Shown here: piece by piece, positions 8,669-17,457 of the stretch
Layout of the letters: the number at the start of each line of letters is the position of its first letter
Numbering within the stretch: position 1 is the first letter of the stretch
Assembly (NCBI RefSeq): GCF_000585995.1
Contig: NZ_CP007410.1
Coordinates: 4,367,430-4,431,429, forward strand
Source: Pseudomonas brassicacearum
Lineage (GTDB): Bacteria > Pseudomonadota > Gammaproteobacteria > Pseudomonadales > Pseudomonadaceae
Reading direction: 5' to 3'
DNA length: 64,000 nucleotides
The notes under the pieces: generated by a model
Told to the model about the DNA's origin: nothing
What the model saw: only the letters and a program-made list of their open reading frames with translations
The model's database searches: none
Translations under genes and position numbers: made by a program

Positions 8669-9625
8669 ATGTCTGCTGCCTGCCCGCACATTTCGCCCCA
8701 GAAATTACATCCGTTGATGCTGAGCATTCTGCTGGCATCCGGGTCAAGCGTAGCGCTGGATACCGGCAACATTACCGCCTCCGTACTTTCTCCAGACTGC
8801 CTCGAGTACAGAGTCGTCGGCATCTGCTTTTGGTTGCTCTGCACCCCCTTCGGCTGCACGGTTAAAACCTCAACCAAGGTTCGTCACTTCATTCCTGAGC
8901 TGGTGGTCTCGAGCTATGCCACCACCGGTGCCAATCCTTGGACCGAGATGGCCACCCTATCCTCTCCTATCAGTGGTGCGGAAGGAGGCGGTAACCTGAT
9001 CACGCCGAACACCCAGCGCGATAATCTGCCTCGTTTCAAAAACGTTGATGCCATCGGTCATCCAGGTGGCTGGGCCGCCACGCAACTGGCCTCGCAATCC
9101 GGCTACGCCTGCGCCAGCGGCGCCACTGCGTTCATGCCCTATTACCTGAGCACTTTGGACTCACTGGCCTGGCGTCATGGCATCCCAGAAAGCCTTTACC
9201 CCGAGTCGCTTGTGCCCGGGATCCGTGAAATCGGTCGTCAGCTCGCGGGCAACATGTGGGGCAACGTCTATCCCCGGCAAGGATTTCTGGTACAACCCGA
9301 CGACTTCAAAGCCGCTGCAGTGATGGCGCAGCGAGCGGGTGACGTCATTACCCGCAACTGGCAACCGCACGTGTATGTCCCGCTCACACCCGTACCACGC
9401 GATGGTTATTGGCCGCCTGGCCCAATCGTTGAAAACGACGCTTCGACCCACAAATGGCAATTGCTCTCCCCCCGGGTTCAACCCACATGTGCCATCTTCC
9501 CCAGTGAACCGGTGCAGAGCGTGGATGGCGGCTACTCCTGGTCGCTGTGGCGTCCCTATAGCTGCTGCAAGCGTGAGGGACAGACCTTCCTGTTCAGCAT
9601 CGACTTCGAAGGTGGTACGTCATGA
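8669..9625 (+). CDS. ICE conjugation protein, TIGR03756 family (TraU-like)
   Basis: A 318-residue exported protein. A hydrophobic segment (about residues 16-29) ends in ALDTGNI, followed by the conserved-looking CLEYRVVGICFWLLCTPFGCTVKTS. The Cys-rich periplasmic body fits TIGR03756, a TraU-related family needed for mating-pair formation. The start could be 8669 or 8717. Its stop overlaps the next ATG (ATGA). In related ICEs a TIGR03757 gene normally precedes it, but only 115 bases separate it from the HTH gene here. Confidence 0.83.
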   Translation: MSAACPHISPQKLHPLMLSILLASGSSVALDTGNITASVLSPDCLEYRVVGICFWLLCTPFGCTVKTSTKVRHFIPELVVSSYATTGANPWTEMATLSSPISGAEGGGNLITPNTQRDNLPRFKNVDAIGHPGGWAATQLASQSGYACASGATAFMPYYLSTLDSLAWRHGIPESLYPESLVPGIREIGRQLAGNMWGNVYPRQGFLVQPDDFKAAAVMAQRAGDVITRNWQPHVYVPLTPVPRDGYWPPGPIVENDASTHKWQLLSPRVQPTCAIFPSEPVQSVDGGYSWSLWRPYSCCKREGQTFLFSIDFEGGTS

Positions 9626-11004
9626 GTCGACTTCTCGCAGGATCATGGTTGGGCCCGATGAGCTTGTTGCTCTGCGGGCTGCTCGCCGTGGCCACGCATG
9701 CCCATGCCGCCGAGGACGATTACCGTCTAGGCACTCAAGGCGAAGTGCTCGATGACCGAGTGATGTACACCATCGGTGGCGGCTCTGCAGCGGGCTCGCC
9801 GAGCTCGCTCTATCGCCCTAACGGGCTCGGTGTCGGCGGATCCTGGCAGGCGAACATGATGTGCGGAAACATGAGCCTCACCAACACCTTGCAAAACCAG
9901 TTGAACGGCGTCACCGAAGGTTTCCAGCAGATCATGGGCAGCATTGTGCAGAACGCGACCCAAGCGGTGATGTCGCTGCCTGCGTTGATCATCCAGCGCG
10001 CCAACCCGGGTCTCTATGAGTTGTTGAGCAACGGAGTGATGCAGGGGCGTATCGACTTCGACCGTTCCAAGCTGACCTGCCAGGCCATGGCTGAGAAGAT
10101 GGCGGACAAGGTCGGTCAAGCCGGCTGGGGCGCATTGGCCAAGAACCAGGAAATGCAGGGCAACCTCGAACAAACCGGCGGTGATGCGGTGGCTGCGGTG
10201 AAAAACACCGAGGCCCGTAACGGCAACAATGGGGTGTCTTGGGTCGGCGGGAAGAAGGCTGGAGGTAGCGGACAAACACCCATCCGGGCAACCTCCGATG
10301 TGGTGCGCGCGGGCTACAACCTGCTGCATAACCGGTCCGTGGATGACAGCGCGTCGATCAGTAGCAGTGATTGCCTGGGCGGCGCTATTTGCCAGGCATG
10401 GACCTCACCCCAAGAGGAATCCGAATGGGCTGTTCGAGTGTTGGGCGAGACCGAAGTCGCAACCTGCGACACCTGCGAGACTCTGCGGGCTACCGCTGGC
10501 AGCGGACTGACGCCGCTGATCCAGGAGGCCTACGGTGAACATCTCAAGACCCTGCAAGGATTGCTGTCCGGTTCTCTGCCGCCTACCCCTGACAATCTGA
10601 GCAAAGCCTCCAGCCCGATGCTGCCAGTGACCCGTGGTGTGATCGAAGCCCTGCGCGACGATCCTGATCAGGAACTCCTGGCGCGGCGCCTGGCCAGTGA
10701 GACGGCCCTGTCCAGTGTACTAGACAAGGCACTGCTGCTACTTCGCACGCTGCTGGCAGGCAGTCACGAACCGAACATCGCCTCCGCCGAGCCGGCCCAG
10801 ACCGCCTTGACGAAAAACATCGACGCCCTGGAACGCGAAATCCGCCTGCTGCAGACCGACCTGCTGGTTCGGCAGATGCTGGCCACCAACACCGCCAGCC
10901 TGGTGCTCGATCGGCATGCCGGTGGTGCCGATGCTTCGCGCACCGTCGAGCAAGGCGACCCTGAGCCGGGCCGACTCAACGACGCTGACGCCAGGCGCAA
11001 GTGA
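9622..11004 (+). CDS. ICE conjugation protein, TIGR03755 family (TraH-like)
   Basis: The 460-residue protein has a signal peptide (hydrophobic stretch to about residue 26, then HAHAAEDDY) and a periplasmic body with SLYRPNGLGVGGSWQANMMCGNMSLTN. A DTC-x-TC cysteine cluster (CDTCETL) and a long helical C-terminus follow. TIGR03755 proteins always neighbour TIGR03756 and resemble TraH, a periplasmic pilus-assembly factor. The four-base overlap with the upstream gene confirms co-translation. No frameshift is visible. Confidence 0.84.
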   Translation: MSRLLAGSWLGPMSLLLCGLLAVATHAHAAEDDYRLGTQGEVLDDRVMYTIGGGSAAGSPSSLYRPNGLGVGGSWQANMMCGNMSLTNTLQNQLNGVTEGFQQIMGSIVQNATQAVMSLPALIIQRANPGLYELLSNGVMQGRIDFDRSKLTCQAMAEKMADKVGQAGWGALAKNQEMQGNLEQTGGDAVAAVKNTEARNGNNGVSWVGGKKAGGSGQTPIRATSDVVRAGYNLLHNRSVDDSASISSSDCLGGAICQAWTSPQEESEWAVRVLGETEVATCDTCETLRATAGSGLTPLIQEAYGEHLKTLQGLLSGSLPPTPDNLSKASSPMLPVTRGVIEALRDDPDQELLARRLASETALSSVLDKALLLLRTLLAGSHEPNIASAEPAQTALTKNIDALEREIRLLQTDLLVRQMLATNTASLVLDRHAGGADASRTVEQGDPEPGRLNDADARRK

Positions 11005-11007
11005 GCC

Positions 11008-11316
11008 ATGAAACGCTCACTGCTATTCACTTTGCTTTCAAGTCTAGGGATCGCCGCAGGGATGATCCTGACCGCCGCACTGATCGCCTGGATCGGCTGC
11101 ACTGCGCTGGGCAGTTTCGGGGTCTGGCAGCAAGCCTTGGAATCGATACGGCCTTATCTGCGGTGGTGGCGTGTCCTGCTCTACGGCGTCCTCTTTGCAC
11201 TCTGGTGGGACCTGCTGAGGCGCTACCGACATCGACCACAGGACCGACTGCGCGTGAAACGCGCCGGGACATTAGGGCTCTTGCTCTTTACCTGCGTCGA
11301 GCTCACTCGGTTGTGA
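11008..11316 (+). CDS. Small ICE membrane protein
   Basis: A 102-residue protein with three hydrophobic segments (about 5-36, 50-66 and 86-99) and Arg-rich connecting loops (LRRYRHRPQDRLRVKRAG). It lies three bases after the TIGR03755 gene and ten bases before the TraG-N gene, a position usually occupied by an uncharacterised small membrane protein in these systems. A role in the transfer channel is likely from context only. Confidence 0.68.
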   Translation: MKRSLLFTLLSSLGIAAGMILTAALIAWIGCTALGSFGVWQQALESIRPYLRWWRVLLYGVLFALWWDLLRRYRHRPQDRLRVKRAGTLGLLLFTCVELTRL

Positions 11317-11326
11317 GGTCACCACC

Positions 11327-12865
11327 ATGCTCATGAGCACTAACAGCTACCTGGAGTTTTACCTTTCCCTGCTGGCCTGGATCATCAACAACGGTATCTG
11401 GAACATCCTATCCGATACTGGATTGTTCGCCGCGCCCTTCGGCGCGATCATCTTGCAAGAATGGTTGTCGGCCCGTCAGCAAGGCGCAGATGAAGGCAAC
11501 AAGGGATTGCTCTCGGTACCTCGAATCGAGAACCGGCTTTGGCTGGCCTACATTGTCGTATTGTTCGGCTGCGCGCCGGTCTTTCCGCTAAACCTCGCTT
11601 CAATGGCGTTTGATGATGCAGCGAGCCAACGCTGCGGTGTCAGCGTGGCCAAGCCAGCAGAAACTGCCTGGGGTACCACTTTCAACACCATCGGCGAACG
11701 CTCTGCAAACGTGCCAATCTGGTGGTTTCTGGTGCACGCCCTGAGCAAAGGAGTGACCGCAGCGGCCACCGCGGCCATCCCCTGCGCACCGGATATCCGA
11801 CAGATGCGCATGGAGATCGACAGTTCTCGCATCGATAACCAGGTATTGCTACAGGAAGTCGCCGATTTTACTCGCGACTGCTACGGCTATTCCCGCTCTC
11901 GACTTTTCACCAACCGTCCTCAGTTAGACAAGGCACAAAGTCACGATGCGTCCTGGGTCGGCTCACGCTATTTTCTCGACACGCCGGGCTACTACGACAC
12001 CGATCGCTCACGGACACCGCGAGTCAGCTGGCCCTATGATGAAACCCGCGATATTTCCTTGCCACGGTTGGAGAATGGCGCGGGCTACCCCACTTGCAAA
12101 CAATGGTGGAGTGACAGCGGTATCGGGTTGCGCGAACGGTTGATCGAGCAGCTTGATCCGTCGCTGCTGACTCAACTGAAAAGCTGGTTGACTGGCCGTT
12201 CAAGCAACGAAATCGAGGATGCCACGCTGCGCGACCTGGTCAGCCCGCGCCAACAATCGATGTCCATGTCGCCCGGACAGGTGTACCAGGACTATGGCTC
12301 CAGTGCTCGCGGAGGGTCGATCAATCAGGGGCTCAATAACCTGGCGACCAACACTGGGCTGGCCCTCGGTTCCTTCAGCAACTTCCCGGCGATGAATGCG
12401 CTACGCGCCGCCCTACCCATGGTGCAGGCTTTCCTGATCATGGGCGTCATCATCAGCCTGCCACTGATCCTGCTGGTCAGTACCTACCAGCTAAAGACCG
12501 TCATGACGGTGACGTTCGCGCTGTTCACGCTGCACATGCTGACCTTCTGGTGGGAGTTGGCCCGCTGGGTCGACTCCAGCATGCTCGATACCTTGTACAA
12601 CCAAGTCTCGGCGTCCAATCAGGTGCTGTTGTCGCTGCCGACATCCGGATTTATGGATGGAACCGTCACGGCACAGGTGATTGAGTATGTGATGGGGGCG
12701 ATGTTCTTGGTTCTGCCAGGACTATTTCTAGTTGCCATGAGCTGGGCAGGCTACTCAATTGGCAGCAGCCTTGAAGGGATGCTAGGAAGTGCGAGCAAGG
12801 CAGCGCATGGCGCGGCAAGCAAAGGCACAGATCAGTTGATGGGAGCTACGAAAAGGATCATCTGA
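11327..12865 (+). CDS. Conjugal transfer protein, TraG N-terminal domain
   Basis: ATG at 11327 follows a GAGG box by eight bases; a second ATG two codons later is possible. The 512-residue protein has N-terminal membrane segments (TGLFAAPFGAIILQEWL and WLAYIVVLFGCAPVFPLNL) and a Trp/Asp-rich periplasmic region. C-terminal membrane helices include VQAFLIMGVIISLPLILLV and FLVLPGLFLVAMSWAGY. This is the TraG-N architecture, involved in mating-pair stabilisation and pilus assembly. It ends the transfer operon, overlapping the convergent DUF3742 gene by eight bases. Confidence 0.86.
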   Translation: MLMSTNSYLEFYLSLLAWIINNGIWNILSDTGLFAAPFGAIILQEWLSARQQGADEGNKGLLSVPRIENRLWLAYIVVLFGCAPVFPLNLASMAFDDAASQRCGVSVAKPAETAWGTTFNTIGERSANVPIWWFLVHALSKGVTAAATAAIPCAPDIRQMRMEIDSSRIDNQVLLQEVADFTRDCYGYSRSRLFTNRPQLDKAQSHDASWVGSRYFLDTPGYYDTDRSRTPRVSWPYDETRDISLPRLENGAGYPTCKQWWSDSGIGLRERLIEQLDPSLLTQLKSWLTGRSSNEIEDATLRDLVSPRQQSMSMSPGQVYQDYGSSARGGSINQGLNNLATNTGLALGSFSNFPAMNALRAALPMVQAFLIMGVIISLPLILLVSTYQLKTVMTVTFALFTLHMLTFWWELARWVDSSMLDTLYNQVSASNQVLLSLPTSGFMDGTVTAQVIEYVMGAMFLVLPGLFLVAMSWAGYSIGSSLEGMLGSASKAAHGAASKGTDQLMGATKRII

Positions 12866-13268
12866 CGTCACTACTCGATGATTTGGAATGCCCGATGTAA
12901 TGGCCGTTGTCGTCGTAATTGCCTAGATAGGAGTTGGCCCCTAAAAAGTCTGGACCTGGATCATTGCCTTCAAGATCCCCATCAATGGCAGCCCTGGACA
13001 ATAGGAGACCAATCACAGCAATCATCGTTACGACAGAAGCTACCAACCAGAAACCGATAAAGAGCAACCCAAGGATGAGTGCCAGCTTCGTAACCAGAAA
13101 GCTCCCACGAACCAATAGCCCACCCGCAGGCATACCTGTCGCCACCGCACGTTTAGCCACACGAGATTCAAATCCTTTCAACCTGCGATAAACACGTTTT
13201 ACGGACATACCGCATGCATATGCCCAGCGGTGTGCGCGGGAGATCTGAAGTGGCTGCTGAGCCGGCAT
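12858..13268 (-). CDS. DUF3742 family protein
   Basis: The 136-residue product has a basic N-terminus (VKRVYRRLKGFESRVAKR). Two hydrophobic segments (about 58-74 and 78-91) are followed by an acidic C-terminus with ANSYLGNYDDNGHYIGH. A Y-x-D-GH ending and convergent placement after traG-N are typical of DUF3742. AGAGGG lies 7-8 bases before the ATG. Function is unknown; it is a standard companion of the clc/PFGI transfer region. Confidence 0.75.
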   Translation of the reverse strand: MPAQQPLQISRAHRWAYACGMSVKRVYRRLKGFESRVAKRAVATGMPAGGLLVRGSFLVTKLALILGLLFIGFWLVASVVTMIAVIGLLLSRAAIDGDLEGNDPGPDFLGANSYLGNYDDNGHYIGHSKSSSSDVR

Positions 13269-13654
13269 GGTTGCGCCCTCTTCTGAGCGTGTTCCTGTGG
13301 AAATCGAGATTACAGACTACTACTGAAAACCGCCCATGCTTAACCGTTTATCAGCTTGCTCGGTCGAAAAACTCTTCACTGGAAGACAGAAGACGCAGCT
13401 CGTGCACCAGCGCCTCTAAGGCCGTTGACCCATCCATATCATCCAGCTACATAGAGGGTACGGATCGCTGTTATCGACAGCACCTTCCCAGGTAGCCAGA
13501 GCCTTCAAAGCTACGTCACTCCGGTGATGGTTCCCCCCAAGTGCGATTAGCGTTCGGTGGCTCGCACGGTCACGCTTCACGGTGATGAACGCCTACTGCT
13601 CTCCCGAGCGTCTTTCGAGCTCGGCTCGTCCTAACCCCTCTTGTTTTTCTTCAA
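13269..13654. other. Non-coding interval before the leader-controlled genes
   Basis: No convincing gene is visible. Short open frames here have no ribosome-binding site or protein-like composition. The interval separates the divergent DUF3742 gene from the 13720 gene and must contain promoters for both, but I could not pick a convincing -35/-10 pair. Confidence 0.5.
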
Positions 13655-13719
13655 CCCGCCGCGGGGAAATTCTTTCCCCTATGGGACAGGTTTCTTCGCG
13701 CTTTCAACGGAGGCACACC
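13655..13719 (+). promoter_or_regulatory. Structured 5' leader, copy 1 (radC-motif-like)
   Basis: GCGGGGAAATTCTTTCCCC can fold into a GGGGAA/TTCCCC hairpin and is followed by TATGGG, GG-TTTC and TTCGCG. A ribosome-binding site (GGAGG) then precedes the ATG at 13720. The same ordered blocks (CCC-CC-CGGGGAA, CCCC-A-GGG, TTC-CG-TTT) recur before the ArdC-like gene at 14180. They resemble the radC RNA motif known upstream of DNA-related genes on mobile elements; that identity is from memory and unverified. Confidence 0.5.
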
Positions 13720-14049
13720 ATGTCCGACTCACTCACAAGCGAAGCACTGAACACTCTGCGCTTGCCCGTTGTGTTCACTCCAAACGCGTGGCAACACGCA
13801 GTATTGCTCGGTGGTTCAAGTCATCCTGAAAAGCTGCAGCTCGACAGGCTGAGCAATGTGGTACGCGCAGCCTTCAAAGCTCACCTGGCCGATCCAAACG
13901 CACCCTACGTGGTGTTTGAGGTAGCCAAGTTCGGCTCAGTGAGTGATGCAGAACATGAACCATTGCTGCGACTGAGCCTCCGCCTGCTTCAGGCATCAGA
14001 CCAACCTAACGCCTTACTGATAGCGCTTGCGGAAGAGCAGCAACGCTAA
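13720..14049 (+). CDS. Hypothetical ICE protein
   Basis: Start 13720 is set by GGAGG seven bases upstream and by the end of the structured leader; the frame itself extends farther upstream without a site. The 109-residue acidic protein is soluble and mainly helical (LQLDRLSNVVRAAFKAHLADPN). It has no motif I recognise. Sharing a leader type with the ArdC-like gene suggests joint expression early after transfer. Confidence 0.65.
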   Translation: MSDSLTSEALNTLRLPVVFTPNAWQHAVLLGGSSHPEKLQLDRLSNVVRAAFKAHLADPNAPYVVFEVAKFGSVSDAEHEPLLRLSLRLLQASDQPNALLIALAEEQQR

Positions 14050-14117
14050 ACGCAAACGGCCATACCCGGCCACTGATCCAACTCAGGCTATACGCAGTCC
14101 TGCACCAATCCAATCAA

Positions 14118-14179
14118 CACCCACCGGGGAACCCTCCCCGACGGGCAAGGCGTTCCTCCGGTTTTTCGAGGAACATGCC
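14118..14179 (+). promoter_or_regulatory. Structured 5' leader, copy 2 (radC-motif-like)
   Basis: The block CACCGGGGAACCCTCCCCGACGGG forms a short GGGGA/TCCCC hairpin, followed by GGCGTTCCTCCGG and GTTTTTCGAGGAAC just before the ATG at 14180. Order and spacing of the blocks match copy 1 at 13655 despite substitutions in the hairpin that keep G-rich/C-rich pairing. Both copies sit directly on the ribosome-binding site, suggesting translational control. Confidence 0.5.
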
Positions 14180-15142
14180 ATGCGCAATATCTACCAAGAC
14201 GTGACAGACAAGATCGTTACCGCGTTAGACCAAGGCGTAGCGCCCTGGATCAAACCTTGGTCCTCAAATGGCTCAACTGACGTCACTCATCACCAGCCCT
14301 ATCCCATCAACGCCATCACGCAGCGTCCCTATTCGGGCATCAATTTACCGTTGCTCTGGGCCGAGGCCAGGTTGCAAGGGTTCACTCAAGATCGCTGGCT
14401 GACCTTCAATCAAGCCAAAAAAGCCGGCGGGCACATCCGTAAGGGTGAGCACAGCACTCTGGCAGTGCTCTACAAACCGATGGAGCGCGAGGAACAGACC
14501 GAATCAGGCCAACCCGTACTCGATGAAAACGGTCAGCCCAAGGTCGCTCACTTCGGCATTCTCAGGACACATTTTCTGTTCAACATCGAGCAAACGGAAG
14601 GGCTCGAAACGCTCAACGAAACTTTAATCGAGACGGAACCGAGCGATCCCTTCTTCCCCAACGCTGCTGCAGAAAGTTTGTTGCGAAGTTCGGGCGCAAA
14701 TATCATTCATCGATTTGCCGACGAAGCCTTTTACCACCCGATCAGGGATCTCATCCAACTGCCGACAAAAGCGCAATTTCACGATCAGGGTGGGTACTAC
14801 GCCACCGCGCTTCACGAGCTGACGCACTGGACTGGGCATCACTCTCGGTTGCAGCGTGAAGGCGTGACCACACCTTGCCCATTCGGCTCGCCAGGTTATG
14901 CATTTGAAGAGTTGATCGCCGAAATGGGTGCCGCTTTTTTATGTGCATATGCCGGTATACAGGGAGAGCTTCGGCACGAGGGCTACATCGACTCCTGGCT
15001 CGGCCTGCTCAAGGCTGATAACCGCGCGATTTTCCGAGCCAGTGGTCAGGCCCGATGCGCCTCGGAGTATGTGCTTAACCTGGAACAGCAACGGAAGCAG
15101 TCGGGAATGGATGGCTCGCGATGCCTGAACGATGGCGCCTGA
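14180..15142 (+). CDS. ArdC-like antirestriction protein, zincin-type metallopeptidase
   Basis: ATG at 14180 follows GAGGA by five bases and gives 320 residues; the upstream extension to 14027 lacks a site. The N-terminal ssDNA-binding (ArdC-N) region carries YQDVTDKIVTALDQGVAPWIKPW, PYSGINLPLLW and W-x-TFNQAKKAGGHIRKGE. The C-terminal part has the metalloprotease motif HELTHWTGH with a downstream Glu-rich segment (YAFEELIAEMGAAF). ArdC proteins protect incoming conjugative DNA from restriction. A strong terminator follows at 15172. Confidence 0.87.
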   Translation: MRNIYQDVTDKIVTALDQGVAPWIKPWSSNGSTDVTHHQPYPINAITQRPYSGINLPLLWAEARLQGFTQDRWLTFNQAKKAGGHIRKGEHSTLAVLYKPMEREEQTESGQPVLDENGQPKVAHFGILRTHFLFNIEQTEGLETLNETLIETEPSDPFFPNAAAESLLRSSGANIIHRFADEAFYHPIRDLIQLPTKAQFHDQGGYYATALHELTHWTGHHSRLQREGVTTPCPFGSPGYAFEELIAEMGAAFLCAYAGIQGELRHEGYIDSWLGLLKADNRAIFRASGQARCASEYVLNLEQQRKQSGMDGSRCLNDGA

Positions 15143-15171
15143 TCGCCACCTCACTACTGCAAGCGCTTAAT

Positions 15172-15201
15172 AGGGTCCAACACGAGCTGGACCCTTTTTT
15201 A
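15172..15201 (+). terminator. Rho-independent terminator after the ArdC-like gene
   Basis: AGGGTCCA (15172-15179) pairs exactly with TGGACCCT (15188-15195) around an eight-base loop and runs into six T residues. It lies 30 bases after the ArdC-like stop codon. Confidence 0.88.
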
Positions 15202-15274
15202 TACTCAGAAAATCCCCACACTGCGGAGCTCTGACGCAAAGAACATGAGGTAATCCCGTAACTGCAGTACGCCG

Positions 15275-15469
15275 CTACGTATCCAGATTCTCCGCCAGGT
15301 AATCCACCAGCTCGAGTGGACTTCGACTGTCGATCACCTTGTAGATCAGATCGCGTTTGCTGCGCGGAAGCTTCTTGACCACGCTTTTCGCCGAGGCCCT
15401 GACGGCTTCGTCTGTTCCATGGATACGAGCTGCGAGCAGCAGCACGAGCGTGGCGTCAGTGAGGTTCAT
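15275..15469 (-). CDS. Hypothetical small protein
   Basis: A 64-residue product from ATG 15469. It starts with a hydrophobic segment (LTDATLVLLLAARIHG) and continues with a helical, charged body (SKRDLIYKVIDSRSPLELVDYLAENLD). The ribosome-binding site is weak. Composition looks protein-like, but I recognise no family. It is divergent from the relaxase gene at 15701. Confidence 0.42.
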   Translation of the reverse strand: MNLTDATLVLLLAARIHGTDEAVRASAKSVVKKLPRSKRDLIYKVIDSRSPLELVDYLAENLDT

Positions 15470-15700
15470 GGCAAGACCCGATAAAATTCGCACCGCAGTG
15501 TACCGACACTTGCCTTTTTCGTACCAGCATGCGCATCCAACAAAACGGCACCAGGACAAATCGATATTCCGATTGCCGCATAAAGGGGTACACGGCAAAA
15601 GGACAAGCAAGGGTCGGAAGGGGAATGGGGATTCAAGGGTAAGAGCCCTATCCGAAAAGGCTAAAAGGCCACTGATTCCGCCATTTCCCTGGAGGCCGCG

Positions 15701-17425
15701 ATGCTCAGTCTGTTTCGTCAAAAAAGGCAAAAACCTCCTCCGCCACCCACCGTAAACCTCGCCGAAGGCTACCTGCCCGTCGAATCGCCCCAGAGCTTGT
15801 TAGCAGCCGAGCACCGCCGCCAGTTGCTCGATCGCATCTGGCAGTACACCGCCCTCTCCCATCCGCAATTCAGCCAGCTCTATTTAAATCCGATCCATCG
15901 ATACGCCGAGCTGGTCCAGCAGCTTCCAGCCAGCGAGACGCACCACCATGCTTATCTTGGCGGCATGCTAGACCATGGGTTGGAACTGGTCGCTTGTAGT
16001 TTGAAATTGCGTCAGTCGTATCTGCTTCCCACCGGCGCCGCACCTGAAGACCAAGCCGCCCAGACTGACGCTTGGTCCGCTGGCATCGCCTATGGCGCGT
16101 TGCTGCATGACATCGGCAAGATTGCTGTAGACCTGCTGGTCGAACGCCAGGATGGCCGTGTTTGGCATCCTTGGCAGGGTTCCCTGGATCAGCCGTATCG
16201 TTTCCGCTATCTCAAGGGGCGCGACTACCACTTGCACGGCGCGGCCGCAGGCTTGCTCTACACCCAGATTCTCGACCGCTCAATTCTCGATTGGCTCAGT
16301 GGATTTCCATCGCTCTGGGCCAACCTGCTGTATGTCCTAGCAGGTCAGTATGAGCGTGCTGGTGTGCTCGGTGAGTTAGTGATGCAGGCAGACCGTGTTT
16401 CCACCGCACAGAACATCGGCGGAAACCCGAGCAAGGCGCTGCAAGCGCCGATACATTCGCTGCAACATCACTTGATCAGCGGACTGCGTCATTTGGTTCA
16501 GCACGAACTGAAACTCAACCAGCCGGGTGCCGCGGGATGGCTGACCCAGGACGCGCTCTGGCTGGTCAGCAAGACGGTCACAGACAAGCTGCGAGCCTAT
16601 CTGCTGTCGCAATCGATTGAGGGCATTCCCTCGTCCAACCTCGCGGTGTTCGATGAGCTGCAATCGCATGGGCTGGTCGAGTCGACTCCAGAAGGTAAAG
16701 CGATCTGGACTGCATTAGTCGCCCAGGGAAACTGGCAGCAGAGTTTTACCTTTTTGCGCATCCAACCAGCACTGATTTGGGGGAACGAAGACCGGCCTGA
16801 GGCTTTCAGCGGAACGGTGAGCATTGCGACCCATGACCACTCAACTGGCACCCCGGTACCAACACCAACGCCCGAGACAGCCAGTACAAGATCAGGTCAA
16901 AGTCAACCGCAGCCGGATACCCGGATGGTAGAGGATGCCGACTACCTCGGTGCGCTGCTGGACATGTTCGAATTGGAAGCGCCTGAGGGCAGAGACGCAC
17001 TGTCAGAAAGTACTGTCGAAACTTCGACGCTTCAATCGGATAGCCCAGGCCAAACATTTCTGAATTGGGTCAAGGAAGGCATTCTCAGCCACAAGCTGAT
17101 CATCAACGACAGCAAGGCCAAAATCCACACGGTGAGTGGCAGCGTATTGCTGGTCACGCCAGGCCTCTTCCAACGCTACGCGCAGGAGTTTCCCGGTATC
17201 TCTCAGGGCACCTGCCAAGAGATCGAAGAATGGCGTTGGGTGCAAAAGCAGTTTGAGAAGCTGAGGATTCACAAGAAGCGAGACAACGGTCTAAATATCT
17301 GGACATGCCAAGTGCAAGGCCCTAGGAAGAAAACAACTTTGAAGGGCTACTTGATTGAGGATCCCAAGCTATTTTTTGAATTGATGCCTCTCGATAATCC
17401 TTTTCTTAAAATCGAAACGAATTAG
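15701..17425 (+). CDS. MobH-family relaxase (TraI_2 domain)
   Basis: The 574-residue protein has the MobH '3H' signature: PASETHHHAYLGGMLDHGLE (residues 76-95). HD of the HD-hydrolase-like fold is at 136-137 (LLHDIGKI). A Pro/Thr-rich linker near 380-400 leads to a C-terminal TraI_2_C-like domain with FLNWVKEGILSHKLIINDSKAKIH. MobH relaxases nick at oriT and pilot the strand during transfer. A position near the integrase end is usual for clc-like ICEs. Ribosome-binding site GGAGG precedes the ATG. It is intact, and every gene between it and the integrase is accessory. Confidence 0.92.
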   Translation: MLSLFRQKRQKPPPPPTVNLAEGYLPVESPQSLLAAEHRRQLLDRIWQYTALSHPQFSQLYLNPIHRYAELVQQLPASETHHHAYLGGMLDHGLELVACSLKLRQSYLLPTGAAPEDQAAQTDAWSAGIAYGALLHDIGKIAVDLLVERQDGRVWHPWQGSLDQPYRFRYLKGRDYHLHGAAAGLLYTQILDRSILDWLSGFPSLWANLLYVLAGQYERAGVLGELVMQADRVSTAQNIGGNPSKALQAPIHSLQHHLISGLRHLVQHELKLNQPGAAGWLTQDALWLVSKTVTDKLRAYLLSQSIEGIPSSNLAVFDELQSHGLVESTPEGKAIWTALVAQGNWQQSFTFLRIQPALIWGNEDRPEAFSGTVSIATHDHSTGTPVPTPTPETASTRSGQSQPQPDTRMVEDADYLGALLDMFELEAPEGRDALSESTVETSTLQSDSPGQTFLNWVKEGILSHKLIINDSKAKIHTVSGSVLLVTPGLFQRYAQEFPGISQGTCQEIEEWRWVQKQFEKLRIHKKRDNGLNIWTCQVQGPRKKTTLKGYLIEDPKLFFELMPLDNPFLKIETN

Positions 17426-17457
17426 GTATCCGGAGTGCCCCATTGGTCGTCCCTTGC

